DNA of 64,000 nt, taken from Variovorax sp. V213. GTDB lineage: Bacteria > Pseudomonadota > Gammaproteobacteria > Burkholderiales > Burkholderiaceae_C. The position numbers and the translations under genes are program-made. Every line of letters begins with the position of its first letter. Position 1 is the stretch's first letter. Below, piece by piece: positions 35,280-43,156 of this stretch. The stretch is taken from contig NZ_AP028664.1 of assembly GCF_041154455.1 (NCBI RefSeq), positions 497,001-561,000 on the forward strand. The letters run 5' to 3'. A model generated the notes under the pieces. It was given only the letters and a program-made list of their open reading frames with translations, made no database searches and had not been told where the DNA came from.

Positions 35280-35852
35280 ATGATAGGCAAACTCACCGGC
35301 GTATTGGCCGAACGCAACCCGCCGCAGGTGGTGGTGGACTGCAACGGCGTCGGCTACGAGGTCGACGTGCCGATGAGCACGTTCTACAACCTGCCCGGCA
35401 CCGGAGAGCGCGTTTCGCTGCTCACGCACTTCGTGGTGCGCGAGGACGCGCAGATTCTCTACGGTTTCGGCACCGCCGAGGAGCGCGCGGCTTTCCGCCA
35501 GCTCATCAAGATCACCGGCGTGGGCCCGCGCACCGCGCTCGGCCTGCTCTCGGGCATGAGCGTGGGCGAACTGTCGCAGGCAATCACGACGCAGGAACTC
35601 GGCCGACTGGTGAAGATCCCGGGCATCGGCAAGAAGACCGCCGAGCGCCTGCTGCTCGAACTCAAGGGCAAGCTGGGCGCCGACATCGGCATGCCCGCGC
35701 ATGCGACCTCCGATGCGCAGGCCGACATCCTGCAGGCGCTGATCGCGCTGGGGTACAGCGACAAGGAGGCTGCGCTGGCGCTCAAGGCGCTGCCCAAGGA
35801 TGCGACGGTGAGCGAGGGGATCAAGCTGGCGCTGAAGGCGCTGGCGAAGTAG
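35280..35852 (+). CDS. ruvA: Holliday junction branch migration protein RuvA
   Basis: The product has 190 residues. The N-terminal OB-fold domain starts MIGKLTGVLAERNPPQVVVD. Two helix-hairpin-helix motifs follow (ITGVGPRTALGLLSGM, IPGIGKKTAERLLLELKGKL), which contact the junction backbone. The C-terminal domain III, which binds RuvB, is the last 45 residues after an acidic linker. ruvB lies 7.3 kb downstream instead of adjacent; a leftward lipid operon fills the gap. The stop is followed by a short protein gene of unknown family. Confidence 0.97.
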   Translation: MIGKLTGVLAERNPPQVVVDCNGVGYEVDVPMSTFYNLPGTGERVSLLTHFVVREDAQILYGFGTAEERAAFRQLIKITGVGPRTALGLLSGMSVGELSQAITTQELGRLVKIPGIGKKTAERLLLELKGKLGADIGMPAHATSDAQADILQALIALGYSDKEAALALKALPKDATVSEGIKLALKALAK

Positions 35853-35878
35853 TCCGTAACAAGCACGGGACCGAGGGC

Positions 35879-36499
35879 ATGCCCAACTGCGACTTCTACG
35901 CCACGAGGGAAGACCACGACAGCCTGCTCTCTTGGCTGTTCGCCGAAGAAAGCTGCGAGGTGTACGAACTCGCGTCCGACTTCGAGCAACCGCTGAGATG
36001 TTTCCGCTCGGCGGCCGAAGTGGTGGCGCAGTTCGATCGCAGCTATCCCAACGGCAGGAGGTGGCATGCCGTGCATCTGCAGCTGTATGTGCGCGGCGCG
36101 GGCCCCGCCTTCGTGCCGCGCCGCGTGACGCTGAACCCGCAGGCTTGCGGTGGTGCCACATTCCGCTACAACGCCGATGGCTGGGGCCTGGTGCAGCTGT
36201 ACCTGGGCTCGGCCTCCGCGGGCGATGCGCGACTGGAAAATTCGCACACCAATCACAACTCGATGAAGCGCGCACAGGCGTGGTCGGACACTGTGGACGT
36301 TCTCGGCGGGGTCGAGGCCTGGGACTTCGGCAGGATCACGTCCTTCTCGTCCCGCCTCAACCGCGAAATCCGAAAACGCGGTGTTGCCAAGATTGGCAGC
36401 CAGGCCGTGTTGCCTGGTGCGCTGAAGCTGTGGGACATCGGCGTGGCCATGGGCCCCTACAAGCCCGGCGAGTACGAACTCCAACGAACGGGCGCGTAG
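35879..36499 (+). CDS. Conserved hypothetical protein (MPNCDFYA family)
   Basis: The product has 206 residues with no signal peptide and no membrane helix. It begins MPNCDFYATREDHDSLLSWL, then EVYELASDFEQPLRCF. A later conserved-looking stretch is LVQLYLGSASAGDARLENSH. The sequence resembles a bacterial family of unknown function that I recognise only by its N-terminal pattern. It is 26 bp after ruvA in the same direction and convergent with the YdeI-like gene. The middle section is aromatic-rich, and the closing SRLNREIRKRGVAKIGSQAV is basic. Confidence 0.65.
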   Translation: MPNCDFYATREDHDSLLSWLFAEESCEVYELASDFEQPLRCFRSAAEVVAQFDRSYPNGRRWHAVHLQLYVRGAGPAFVPRRVTLNPQACGGATFRYNADGWGLVQLYLGSASAGDARLENSHTNHNSMKRAQAWSDTVDVLGGVEAWDFGRITSFSSRLNREIRKRGVAKIGSQAVLPGALKLWDIGVAMGPYKPGEYELQRTGA

Positions 36500-36511
36500 C
36501 GTTCTCGCCGC

Positions 36512-37102
36512 TCAGGGATGGATCTTCTCGCCCTTGGCCAGCATCTCGACGAACTTCTCGATGCGCCGTGCCCGGGTTTCAGGTTTCTTCGCACCCTGCG
36601 TACGGAACAGCACCGCAAAGCGGTTGCGCGCATCCAGCGTGGCGAAGAACTTCGCAGCTTTCTTGTTCGCGTCCAGCGCGGCCTGCAGATCGGGCGGCAC
36701 TGTCGCCACGCTCGCGGCTTCGTAGGCCGCATCCCAGCGCCCATCAGCCTTCGCGCGCTCGACTTCGGCGAGCCCGGCCGGCTGCATGCGGCCCTCCTCG
36801 ATAAGCTTCAGCGCCTTGTCGCGGTTGATCTGCGACCACGTGCTGCGCTTCGTGCGCGGTGTGAAGCGCTGCAGGAAGTGCTGGGCATCCTCGCTTTTGC
36901 GCTGGCCGTCGATCCAGCCGTAGCACAGCGCCTCTTCGAGCGCGGCGGGATGGTCGATGGAGGCGATCCCGCTGTCCTTCTTCGCCATGCGCAGCCATAC
37001 GCCGGCGGCTGTGGCGTGGTGGCGTTTGAGCCAGCGCGTCCACGATGCGGCATTGCCGCACTCGATCGGCGTGTCGTGCGGAACGCGTTCGGTCGTGCTC
37101 AC
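36512..37102 (-). CDS. YdeI/OmpD-associated family protein
   Basis: The product is about 196 residues. The core resembles YdeI-like proteins: SWTRWLKRHHATAAGVWLRM, LEEALCYGWIDGQRK and FTPRTKRSTWSQINRDKA, typical of the bacteriocin-protection/YdeI domain. The function is unknown in most organisms. GTG 37102 lies in a GTGA overlap with the cdsA-like stop, so the gene is the last one of the leftward lipid operon. GTG 37111 is an in-frame alternative. Confidence 0.85.
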   Translation of the reverse strand: MSTTERVPHDTPIECGNAASWTRWLKRHHATAAGVWLRMAKKDSGIASIDHPAALEEALCYGWIDGQRKSEDAQHFLQRFTPRTKRSTWSQINRDKALKLIEEGRMQPAGLAEVERAKADGRWDAAYEAASVATVPPDLQAALDANKKAAKFFATLDARNRFAVLFRTQGAKKPETRARRIEKFVEMLAKGEKIHP

Positions 37103-38052
37103 GGCACCCACCAGTAGCGCAGCGCATGAAAATAGATCGGCGCCGCGAAGATCACCGAGTCCAGCCGGTCGAGCATGCCGCCATGGCCCTCGATCATCGA
37201 GCCCCAGTCTTTCACGCCGCGGTCACGCTTGATCGCCGACATCACCAGCCCGCCGAAGAAACCCATGAGGCAGATGGTGAGCGCCATCAGCGCGGCCTGC
37301 CAGGGGGTGAACGGCGTCGCCCAGTAGAGCGCGGCACCCAGCGCGGTGGCGCTGGCCACGCCGCCGACCAGCCCTTCCCAGGTCTTGGAGGGCGAGAGTT
37401 CGGGCGCCACCTTGCGCTTGCCGAAGAGCTTGCCCCACACGTACTGCAGCACGTCGCTGCCCTGCACCACGATCACGAGGAAGGCAATCAGGAGCAGGTT
37501 GCGGCCTTCGAAGCCGGGAATCTGCAGCGTGAGCAGTGCGGGCACGTGGCTGATGCAGAACACGCAGATCATCAGGCCCCACTGGATCTTGGAGGTGCGT
37601 TCCAGAAAGCGCTGCGTGTCGCCGCCCACGGCGGCAAGAATCGGCAGCACGAGGAAGGCATAGACCGGGATGAAGATCGAATAGAGCCCGTACCATTCGA
37701 TCCATACCAGGAAGTACTGCACCGGCAGCCCGATGTAGAACGCCGCCGCAATCGCATGATGGTCGCCGCGCCGCGTGTAGGCCAGGCTGATGAACTCGCG
37801 CAGCGCATAGAACGAGATCAAATAGAACAGCACGATCACGCCGCCCTTGCCGAATGCGAAGGCAATGCCGATCACCGCCACCATCACCCACCACGCATTC
37901 ACGCGCGCGTTGAGGTTGTCGATCACCGAATTGGGCTGGCCCTGCGCCACGCGCCACTTGAGCAGCGCGCCAATGGCGGAGGCAAGGATCAGCACGCCGG
38001 CAACGCCGCCGAACAGTTGCAGCGTGGTCTGGGTCGAGGGCGATATGTTCAT
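37099..38052 (-). CDS. CdsA-like CDP-diglyceride synthetase (YnbB-like)
   Basis: The product has 317 residues and about eight membrane helices. The CTP-transferase signature is in the C-terminal third: LSPSKTWEGLVGG and KRDRGVKDWGSMIEGHGGMLDRLDS. The latter contains the D-x3-G-R/H-GG-x2-DR-x-D consensus. CdsA enzymes make CDP-diacylglycerol from phosphatidate and CTP. The length and the company of a CDP-alcohol transferase, a hydrolase-methyltransferase fusion and a PAP2-type protein match YnbB of E. coli better than the housekeeping CdsA. A second cdsA near dxr/lpxD is to be expected elsewhere. Its start overlaps plsC in ATGA. Confidence 0.88.
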   Translation of the reverse strand: MNISPSTQTTLQLFGGVAGVLILASAIGALLKWRVAQGQPNSVIDNLNARVNAWWVMVAVIGIAFAFGKGGVIVLFYLISFYALREFISLAYTRRGDHHAIAAAFYIGLPVQYFLVWIEWYGLYSIFIPVYAFLVLPILAAVGGDTQRFLERTSKIQWGLMICVFCISHVPALLTLQIPGFEGRNLLLIAFLVIVVQGSDVLQYVWGKLFGKRKVAPELSPSKTWEGLVGGVASATALGAALYWATPFTPWQAALMALTICLMGFFGGLVMSAIKRDRGVKDWGSMIEGHGGMLDRLDSVIFAAPIYFHALRYWWVP

Positions 38053-38765
38053 GGCGTCGTTGCTGCTTTTTCTTGTTCTGGCACGCGGTCGTATTCGGGG
38101 CGCAGGTCGAGCATGGCGGTGCGTGCACGGGCCATGAAGCCGGCCTTGTCCTCGCCTTCGGCCAACTGGATGGGCGCGCCGAAGCGGACCGTGCATGCGA
38201 GCGGAATCGGCACCAGCGTGCCCTTGGGCAGCACGCGCTTCAGGTTCTCGATCCACACCGGCACCAGCCGCACGTTGGGGCAGGCGCGCGCCAGGTGATA
38301 GAGGCCGCTCTTGAGCGGCAGCAGGATGTCGTCGCCGGTATTGCGCGTGCCCTCGGGAAACATGATGAGCGAGTCGCCGCCCTCCAGCGCTTCCTTCATC
38401 TGATCGACCGGGTTGCCACCTTGGCCCGAGCCGTCGCGCCGGATCATGAGCGCGTTGAACACGTCGGCGCCGATGAACTGGCGCACCTTGGAGGCCATCC
38501 AGTAGTCCTGTCCGGCCACGGGCCGGGTCAGCGCGCGCAGGTCGGGCGGCAGCGTGGCCCACAGCAGCACGAAGTCGCCATGGCTCGTGTGATTGGCGAA
38601 GTACAGCGTCTGCTCGGCCTTGGGCGTGGTGCCGCTGCAGATGGCACGCACGCCCGTCAGCAACCCGGCCGCGCCGATGATCAGCTTGCCCGCGACGATG
38701 GCGAGCGCGCGGCGCAGCACCGTGCTTTCGGGCTTGTCGCCGTTGTTGTTGTTTTCTTCGGTCAA
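38049..38765 (-). CDS. PlsC-type 1-acyl-glycerol-3-phosphate acyltransferase
   Basis: The product has 238 residues. The acyltransferase motif I is FANHTSHGDFV (H-x4-D). Motif III is LIMFPEGTRNTGDD with the conserved PEGTR. The N terminus is hydrophilic (LTEENNNNGDKPE) before a hydrophobic segment. It should convert lysophosphatidate to phosphatidate, feeding the CdsA-like enzyme next door. TTG 38765 lies in a TTGA overlap with the upstream gene's stop, which is why it is chosen. PlsC is not part of ynbABCD in E. coli, so this cluster supplies its own precursor step. Confidence 0.87.
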   Translation of the reverse strand: MTEENNNNGDKPESTVLRRALAIVAGKLIIGAAGLLTGVRAICSGTTPKAEQTLYFANHTSHGDFVLLWATLPPDLRALTRPVAGQDYWMASKVRQFIGADVFNALMIRRDGSGQGGNPVDQMKEALEGGDSLIMFPEGTRNTGDDILLPLKSGLYHLARACPNVRLVPVWIENLKRVLPKGTLVPIPLACTVRFGAPIQLAEGEDKAGFMARARTAMLDLRPEYDRVPEQEKAATTP

Positions 38766-39205
38766 GAGAGGTCCTGTGTCATCAAGGCGAGCAGAAACAT
38801 GGCGCTCTGGCAGGCGACCACGATGGCGTGGCGCTGCATGAGCTGGCGGGTGCCCTGCACGCGTTCGTCGAGCGATCGGGTGGTTTTTTGCTCTGGCTGC
38901 ATCTCGCGCAGTCCGAGGGATGAAAGCGCATGGTCGAGCGTGTCCAGCGATGCGATGGCGCGGCGCCCGAGATCGGCGAACAACGCCTGGTCCAGCCGCA
39001 GCCGGAAGGCGAAATAGCGCTCGAGCACGCCGAGGACCATGACCGCGCCGAAGCCCATGGCGGCCGTGACGGAGAGCGAGCGCAGCGTCAGCGCGAGCAC
39101 CAGTGCCGAGATGCACATGAGCGCAAAGCCCCAGATGGCAAGCACCATGAAGGCACGCAGCAGTCCGGCCAGTGCCGCACAGGTGGCACGTTCGTTGTCA
39201 GTCAT
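38762..39205 (-). CDS. Small membrane protein of the lipid operon
   Basis: The product has 147 residues. Two or three hydrophobic segments are visible, at about residues 17-37, 42-62 and 128-142. A charged central part (RRAIASLDTLDHAL, EQKTTRSLDERVQG) lies between. I do not recognise a family. It overlaps the preceding gene by 8 bp and the plsC gene by 4 bp, so it is translated as part of the operon. It may be a structural partner of the lipid enzymes. Confidence 0.7.
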   Translation of the reverse strand: MTDNERATCAALAGLLRAFMVLAIWGFALMCISALVLALTLRSLSVTAAMGFGAVMVLGVLERYFAFRLRLDQALFADLGRRAIASLDTLDHALSSLGLREMQPEQKTTRSLDERVQGTRQLMQRHAIVVACQSAMFLLALMTQDLS

Positions 39206-40544
39206 GGGGCGGTGCCTCCGGCACGGCGTTCAGGGGCTCCAGCGATGTCATCCATTCGCGTCGCAGCACGATCTGCGGACGCGCGAGGCGCACCGCGCTT
39301 TCGGCCTGCGCCAGGCCGCCCGCCGATCCATAGCGGCCCAGCCAAGCGATCGTTGCAGCCGCACTGCGCGAAAAGCCCAGCGCGCAACACACCCATACCG
39401 GCGCGCCGTCGGCCTTGAGGTGCTGGCCTTCGATGACCGCCGCAGCGCGTTGCAGCCGCACGGTCGGCGGCACGGTCAGGTCGAGTATCGGCACGCAGCG
39501 CGCATGCGGCACACCGCTGGGTGTCTGCAGCTCGGCGCACAGGCTCACGAGCCGCGGCCGGCCGGCGGCAACCCATTCGGCCTTCGTCGGCAAGCGCCCC
39601 AGACGCAGGCCAGGCACCACTTCGACCGAAGCCGGCAGCTTGCGCGTCCAGAGCCATGCGTTGACGGCCGCGCCGAGCCGATAGGGCGCAAGGATCCAGC
39701 GCGCGGCCCAGCCCATGCGGCCGCGGCCATCCATCTGGAAGCCGCGGGCGCCGAAGCCGATGTAGTTGAGCGCCACCAGAGCCAGCGAGGCCGCCGGCCA
39801 CGCAAGCCACAGCAGCACACCGCCACCGTAGAGCGCGACGGCAAGGAACAGGGCCGCACCGGCGGCGTAGAAGCCCGCGAGCTTCCAGCGCTGCGGATCG
39901 CGCGTGCATTGCCAGGCGCGCGGCATCGAAACCATGCGCTCGAGCGGCCACAGCCAGACGCAGAGCAGACCGAGCAGCGCGCCCGTGGGAATGTCGATGA
40001 AGTGGTGCTGCCAGGTCGTGAGCACCGACGCGCAGATGGCAAAGGCCCACACATGGAGCACCACCCTTGCCCAGGCAGCGCGCAGGAACTGGCGATACCA
40101 GTCCCACAGGATCACGGCCAGTGCAATGTGCAGCGAAGGCGCCTGGTTGTAGGGCTGGTCGAAGCCGCGCAGGGCATTGAAGAGGAACGCCGGCGCGCCT
40201 TCCACCGCCGGCTGCCCGAAGCTGAAATGCAGCGGCCAGAGGACGAAGCAGGTGCAGGCGATGAGCGTCGCGCTCACCAGCCGCAGTGCATGCCGATCAA
40301 GCGTGTGCTTGCTGCCCGCAAGAAAGAGCGAGAGCGCGTAGAAGACGTTGATCGTCCAGTACGGAAAGATGGTCCAGGCCCAGAAGGGCACCTGCCGCTC
40401 CCATTCGAAGGCCATCGAGGGCACCTGCGCGCGCGTGGTGGCCCACCAGTTGGCAAGGCCGTAGGTCGCATAGAACAGCGGCCCCAGGAACACCAGCCAT
40501 GCGGCGGCCCGCTTCCAGGGGCGCTGCACCAGCCGCTGCTTCAT
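39198..40544 (-). CDS. PAP2 phosphatase fused to dual-specificity phosphatase (YnbD-like)
   Basis: The product has 448 residues. The N-terminal half is a membrane PAP2-like domain with about six helices and the motif TTWQHHFIDIPTGALLG, which resembles the final His-containing motif of PAP2_3 proteins. The C-terminal half, from about residue 300, is a cytoplasmic dual-specificity phosphatase. Its P-loop reads CCALGFSRSAAATIAWLG (C-x5-R type: CALGFSRS). E. coli YnbD (about 430 residues) has the same two parts. A lipid phosphate or phosphoinositide-type head group is a plausible substrate. Start ATG 40544. Confidence 0.85.
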   Translation of the reverse strand: MKQRLVQRPWKRAAAWLVFLGPLFYATYGLANWWATTRAQVPSMAFEWERQVPFWAWTIFPYWTINVFYALSLFLAGSKHTLDRHALRLVSATLIACTCFVLWPLHFSFGQPAVEGAPAFLFNALRGFDQPYNQAPSLHIALAVILWDWYRQFLRAAWARVVLHVWAFAICASVLTTWQHHFIDIPTGALLGLLCVWLWPLERMVSMPRAWQCTRDPQRWKLAGFYAAGAALFLAVALYGGGVLLWLAWPAASLALVALNYIGFGARGFQMDGRGRMGWAARWILAPYRLGAAVNAWLWTRKLPASVEVVPGLRLGRLPTKAEWVAAGRPRLVSLCAELQTPSGVPHARCVPILDLTVPPTVRLQRAAAVIEGQHLKADGAPVWVCCALGFSRSAAATIAWLGRYGSAGGLAQAESAVRLARPQIVLRREWMTSLEPLNAVPEAPPHD

Positions 40545-40563
40545 TTCGCGCCAAGCCCCGAGG

Positions 40564-42333
40564 TCATGCCACCCGCACCGCGAGCGAGACGGTGAAGATG
40601 CCCCACTCGTCGACGCGCTGGTCGATCTTGCGGAAGCCCGCTTCCTCCACCAGCTGGTCCATCTCGGCCTGCGTGCGGCGGCGCATCACCCAGGCTTCGC
40701 CCTGGCGGTGGCTGGTGAGCGCGCGCGCAATCATCTCGAGCTGCGGGTGCCAGGGCTGCCCGGTGTAGACCAGATAGCCGCGGTCTTCCACCGCGTCGCC
40801 CACGCCCGCGAGCGAACGCCGCACCATTTCGTTGTCGGGGAACAGCTCGTAGAGGCCCGACACCACGGCCAGCGTGGGGCGCGGTGTCACGGTGGCCAGG
40901 CTGATGCGGTCGAAGGCGTCGGCCTGGACGAACTGCGCCACGTCTTCCAGGCCCTTTTCGGCGATCAGCGCGCGGCCGTCGCGCACGTTGATGTCGCTGT
41001 AGTCGCGCAGCAGGATCGAGCTGGCCTTGACGGGGCTCGCAAGCACCGCGTCGAGCACGTAGCGGCCATGGCCGGCCGCGATGTCCATCACGCGCACCTC
41101 GCGGTGCATCTCGGCCAGGCGCTCCATGGCAATGCGGATCAGCTCCTCGACATGGATCTTGCGCTGCCGGATGCCGCGCCAGCCGATCGAGTTCAGGTAG
41201 GTGTTGTCGATGGAGCGGCCCAGCGGCCCCTTGCCTTCCGGGTGGTTGCGGTAGACATAGTCGAGCGTGCTGCCCGAGTCGAAGCCGGTGGCATGGCCGA
41301 GCGCGATGCCGCTCGACAGCTTGCCGCCGATGCGCAGGCCGGCGCGCGTCATGGCCCAATAGGCGCCGCGTGCCGACAGGGGCGCCAGCGGCTCGGCCAG
41401 CGCTCGCGATTCGTCGGCGGTGTTGCCGCTCAGGTGCGCGGCGCGCAGGTCGACCGGCGCCGGCGGCTGGTCGAACAGCTGAAGAATGAACTCGCGGATC
41501 GCCTGCACTGCCGGCGCGCGGTCTTTCTCGCCCAGCGTGTCGTGGAAGAAGCCCGGCAGCTCCACCTTGGTCTTGATGGCGCTGCCCAGCCGCTCGAAGA
41601 ACTGGTGCTGCGGCTTGTGGTGCACCACCCAGTCCGCGCCCGAGATCAGCAACTGCACCGGCAAGGTGATGGCATTGGCATCGGCCACCACGCGGTCGGC
41701 CGCTTCGTAGAGGCCGAGCAGGATGTTGACGGCGATGGGCCGCGAGATCAGCGGATCGCTCTCGTAGCTCGCAATGCGCTCGGGGTCGTGCGTGAGGAAC
41801 TTCGCCTTCACATAGCTGTTGACGAAGAACAGGCCGCGCAGCTTGTGCATCAGGCCCAGCCCGGCGCGCGCGAAAGGCACGTAGAGCTTGACCTTGAAGG
41901 CCGGCGAGGCCAGCGTGAGCCCGCGCACCTTGGGCGCGTAGTCGTGTGCCCAGGTGGAGACCAGCACCGCCCCCACGCTCTGCGCAATCACGTGGATGTC
42001 GTGCTCCGGCACGCCGTGCGCGCTGCCGATGTGCTGGACGAAGGTCTGCACGTCGCGCACCGAGGTGGCAAAGCTCGGGCTGTAGCCGCGCTGGCCCGGC
42101 GAGCGGCCGTGGCCGCGCGCGTCCCAGGCGAAGAAGTCGAAGTCGGGCAGGTCGAGTTCGTCGACCAGGTGCGCCATGCGCGCGCCGTGCTCGTGGCCGC
42201 GGTGGAACAGCACGATGGCGCCGCGGCGCGCAGCGCCGGTGGCCGGCCAATGCCGGTAGAAGAGCGATTCGCCGTCGTGCGTGCGGAACTGGCGCTCCTG
42301 CGGAATGCGGGGGGTGGTGTTGGTGTCGGTCAT
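40564..42333 (-). CDS. Alpha/beta hydrolase fused to class I methyltransferase (YnbC-like)
   Basis: The product has 589 residues, close to E. coli YnbC (about 585). The N-terminal half is an alpha/beta hydrolase with LFHRGHEHGARM, WDARGHGRSPGQRGYSPSF and the nucleophile elbow VIAQSVGAVLVSTW (a Q-S-V-G-A serine motif). Linker residues 290-360 resemble an acyltransferase/lipase relative. The C-terminal half is a SAM methyltransferase with VRVMDIAAGHGRYVLDAV and LAVVSGLYELFPDN. Monoacylglycerol lipase and head-group methylation are possible roles. It follows the CDP-alcohol transferase gene by 52 bp. ATG 42333 is clear. Confidence 0.88.
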   Translation of the reverse strand: MTDTNTTPRIPQERQFRTHDGESLFYRHWPATGAARRGAIVLFHRGHEHGARMAHLVDELDLPDFDFFAWDARGHGRSPGQRGYSPSFATSVRDVQTFVQHIGSAHGVPEHDIHVIAQSVGAVLVSTWAHDYAPKVRGLTLASPAFKVKLYVPFARAGLGLMHKLRGLFFVNSYVKAKFLTHDPERIASYESDPLISRPIAVNILLGLYEAADRVVADANAITLPVQLLISGADWVVHHKPQHQFFERLGSAIKTKVELPGFFHDTLGEKDRAPAVQAIREFILQLFDQPPAPVDLRAAHLSGNTADESRALAEPLAPLSARGAYWAMTRAGLRIGGKLSSGIALGHATGFDSGSTLDYVYRNHPEGKGPLGRSIDNTYLNSIGWRGIRQRKIHVEELIRIAMERLAEMHREVRVMDIAAGHGRYVLDAVLASPVKASSILLRDYSDINVRDGRALIAEKGLEDVAQFVQADAFDRISLATVTPRPTLAVVSGLYELFPDNEMVRRSLAGVGDAVEDRGYLVYTGQPWHPQLEMIARALTSHRQGEAWVMRRRTQAEMDQLVEEAGFRKIDQRVDEWGIFTVSLAVRVA

Positions 42334-42385
42334 GAATCCCTGTCGCTATTTCTCTTTGTTTGTTCGTTCGTTGTTGTGTATGGGT

Positions 42386-42988
42386 TCAGGCGGCTTCGGC
42401 CAGCGCGCGCCGGATGCGGTTGACCACCGTCCAGCCGACGAGCACGGCAAGAAGGGGCATCAGCCACGCCGTCCAGCCCGGCAGCGGCCAACCCAGCGCC
42501 ACATAGAGGCCGAGCGCGCCGAAAACGAAGGCGCGGTCGCTCTTGCCGAGCGGCCCGTCGTAGCGGCGCGAGGCCCCCACCGTGGGGCCCAGCGCCCCCG
42601 CGAATTCGCTCAGGCCCGCGAGCACGATCACCGTGCCGACCCAGAACGGGCTGAACGGCTGCACCAGCGCAAACGGCAGGTACAGCGCGGCGTCGGAGAC
42701 CACGTCGGTCAGTTCGTTGAGGAAGGCGCCGAGCTTGCTTTGCTGCCCGTGCTCGCGTGCCAGCATGCCGTCGATGGCGTTGAAGGCCATGCGCACGAAC
42801 ATCCAGGCCGGGATGAGCCCGAAGGCGGCCAACGAGGGGGCGGCGAAGAAAAGCCAGAGCCCGAGTGCGACCGACACCGCGCACGCGGCCAGGGTGACCT
42901 GGTTGGCGGTGATGCCCATGGCATGCAGGCGGCCGACGAGCGGCCGCAGCAGCGCCTGGAACCGAGGCTTCAGTTCGTAGATCGACAC
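42386..42988 (-). CDS. CDP-alcohol phosphatidyltransferase with variant active site (YnbA-like)
   Basis: The product has 200 residues and six predicted helices, matching YnbA (about 201). The CDP-OH-P transferase signature is recognisable: FNAIDGMLAREHGQQ and KLGAFLNELTDVVSD. The usual pattern is D-x2-DG-x2-AR-x8-G-x3-D-x3-D. Here the first and third Asp are Asn. The enzyme would join CDP-diacylglycerol to an alcohol; the acceptor is unknown. GTG 42988 is used, with GAGGGG upstream. It is the first gene of the leftward operon and divergent from ruvB. Confidence 0.85.
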   Translation of the reverse strand: MSIYELKPRFQALLRPLVGRLHAMGITANQVTLAACAVSVALGLWLFFAAPSLAAFGLIPAWMFVRMAFNAIDGMLAREHGQQSKLGAFLNELTDVVSDAALYLPFALVQPFSPFWVGTVIVLAGLSEFAGALGPTVGASRRYDGPLGKSDRAFVFGALGLYVALGWPLPGWTAWLMPLLAVLVGWTVVNRIRRALAEAA

Positions 42989-43156
42989 CCTTGGCTTCCC
43001 CTCGTTTGTTATATGGCCGAAGCATTCTGCCAGCGTGGCGCTTGGCCGCCACGCTCGGCGCTTCGTGTCCTTGCAGCCCCCTGAGGAGGCTGCTCGCCGG
43101 CTTGGGGCGGCCCGGCGCTCGCTCGGACTAAACTTGCCAACGCTGCCCCTCATCCA
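42989..43156. repeat. Divergent region ynbA-like/ruvB with intergenic repeat copy B
   Basis: This 168-bp gap holds, at about 43043-43133, blocks that on the reverse strand read GCCGGGCCGCC, CTCAGGGGG and ACACGAAG, in the same order as copy A at 35196-35279. The GC-rich dyads may form hairpins in RNA. Promoters for both directions must overlap it, but none is obvious. Confidence 0.5.

Noticed and set aside
37045..38298. A long rightward frame opposite the cdsA-like and plsC genes
   Set aside because: It is antisense to genes with clear catalytic motifs, and its His/Arg/Ala-rich translation is typical of shadow frames.
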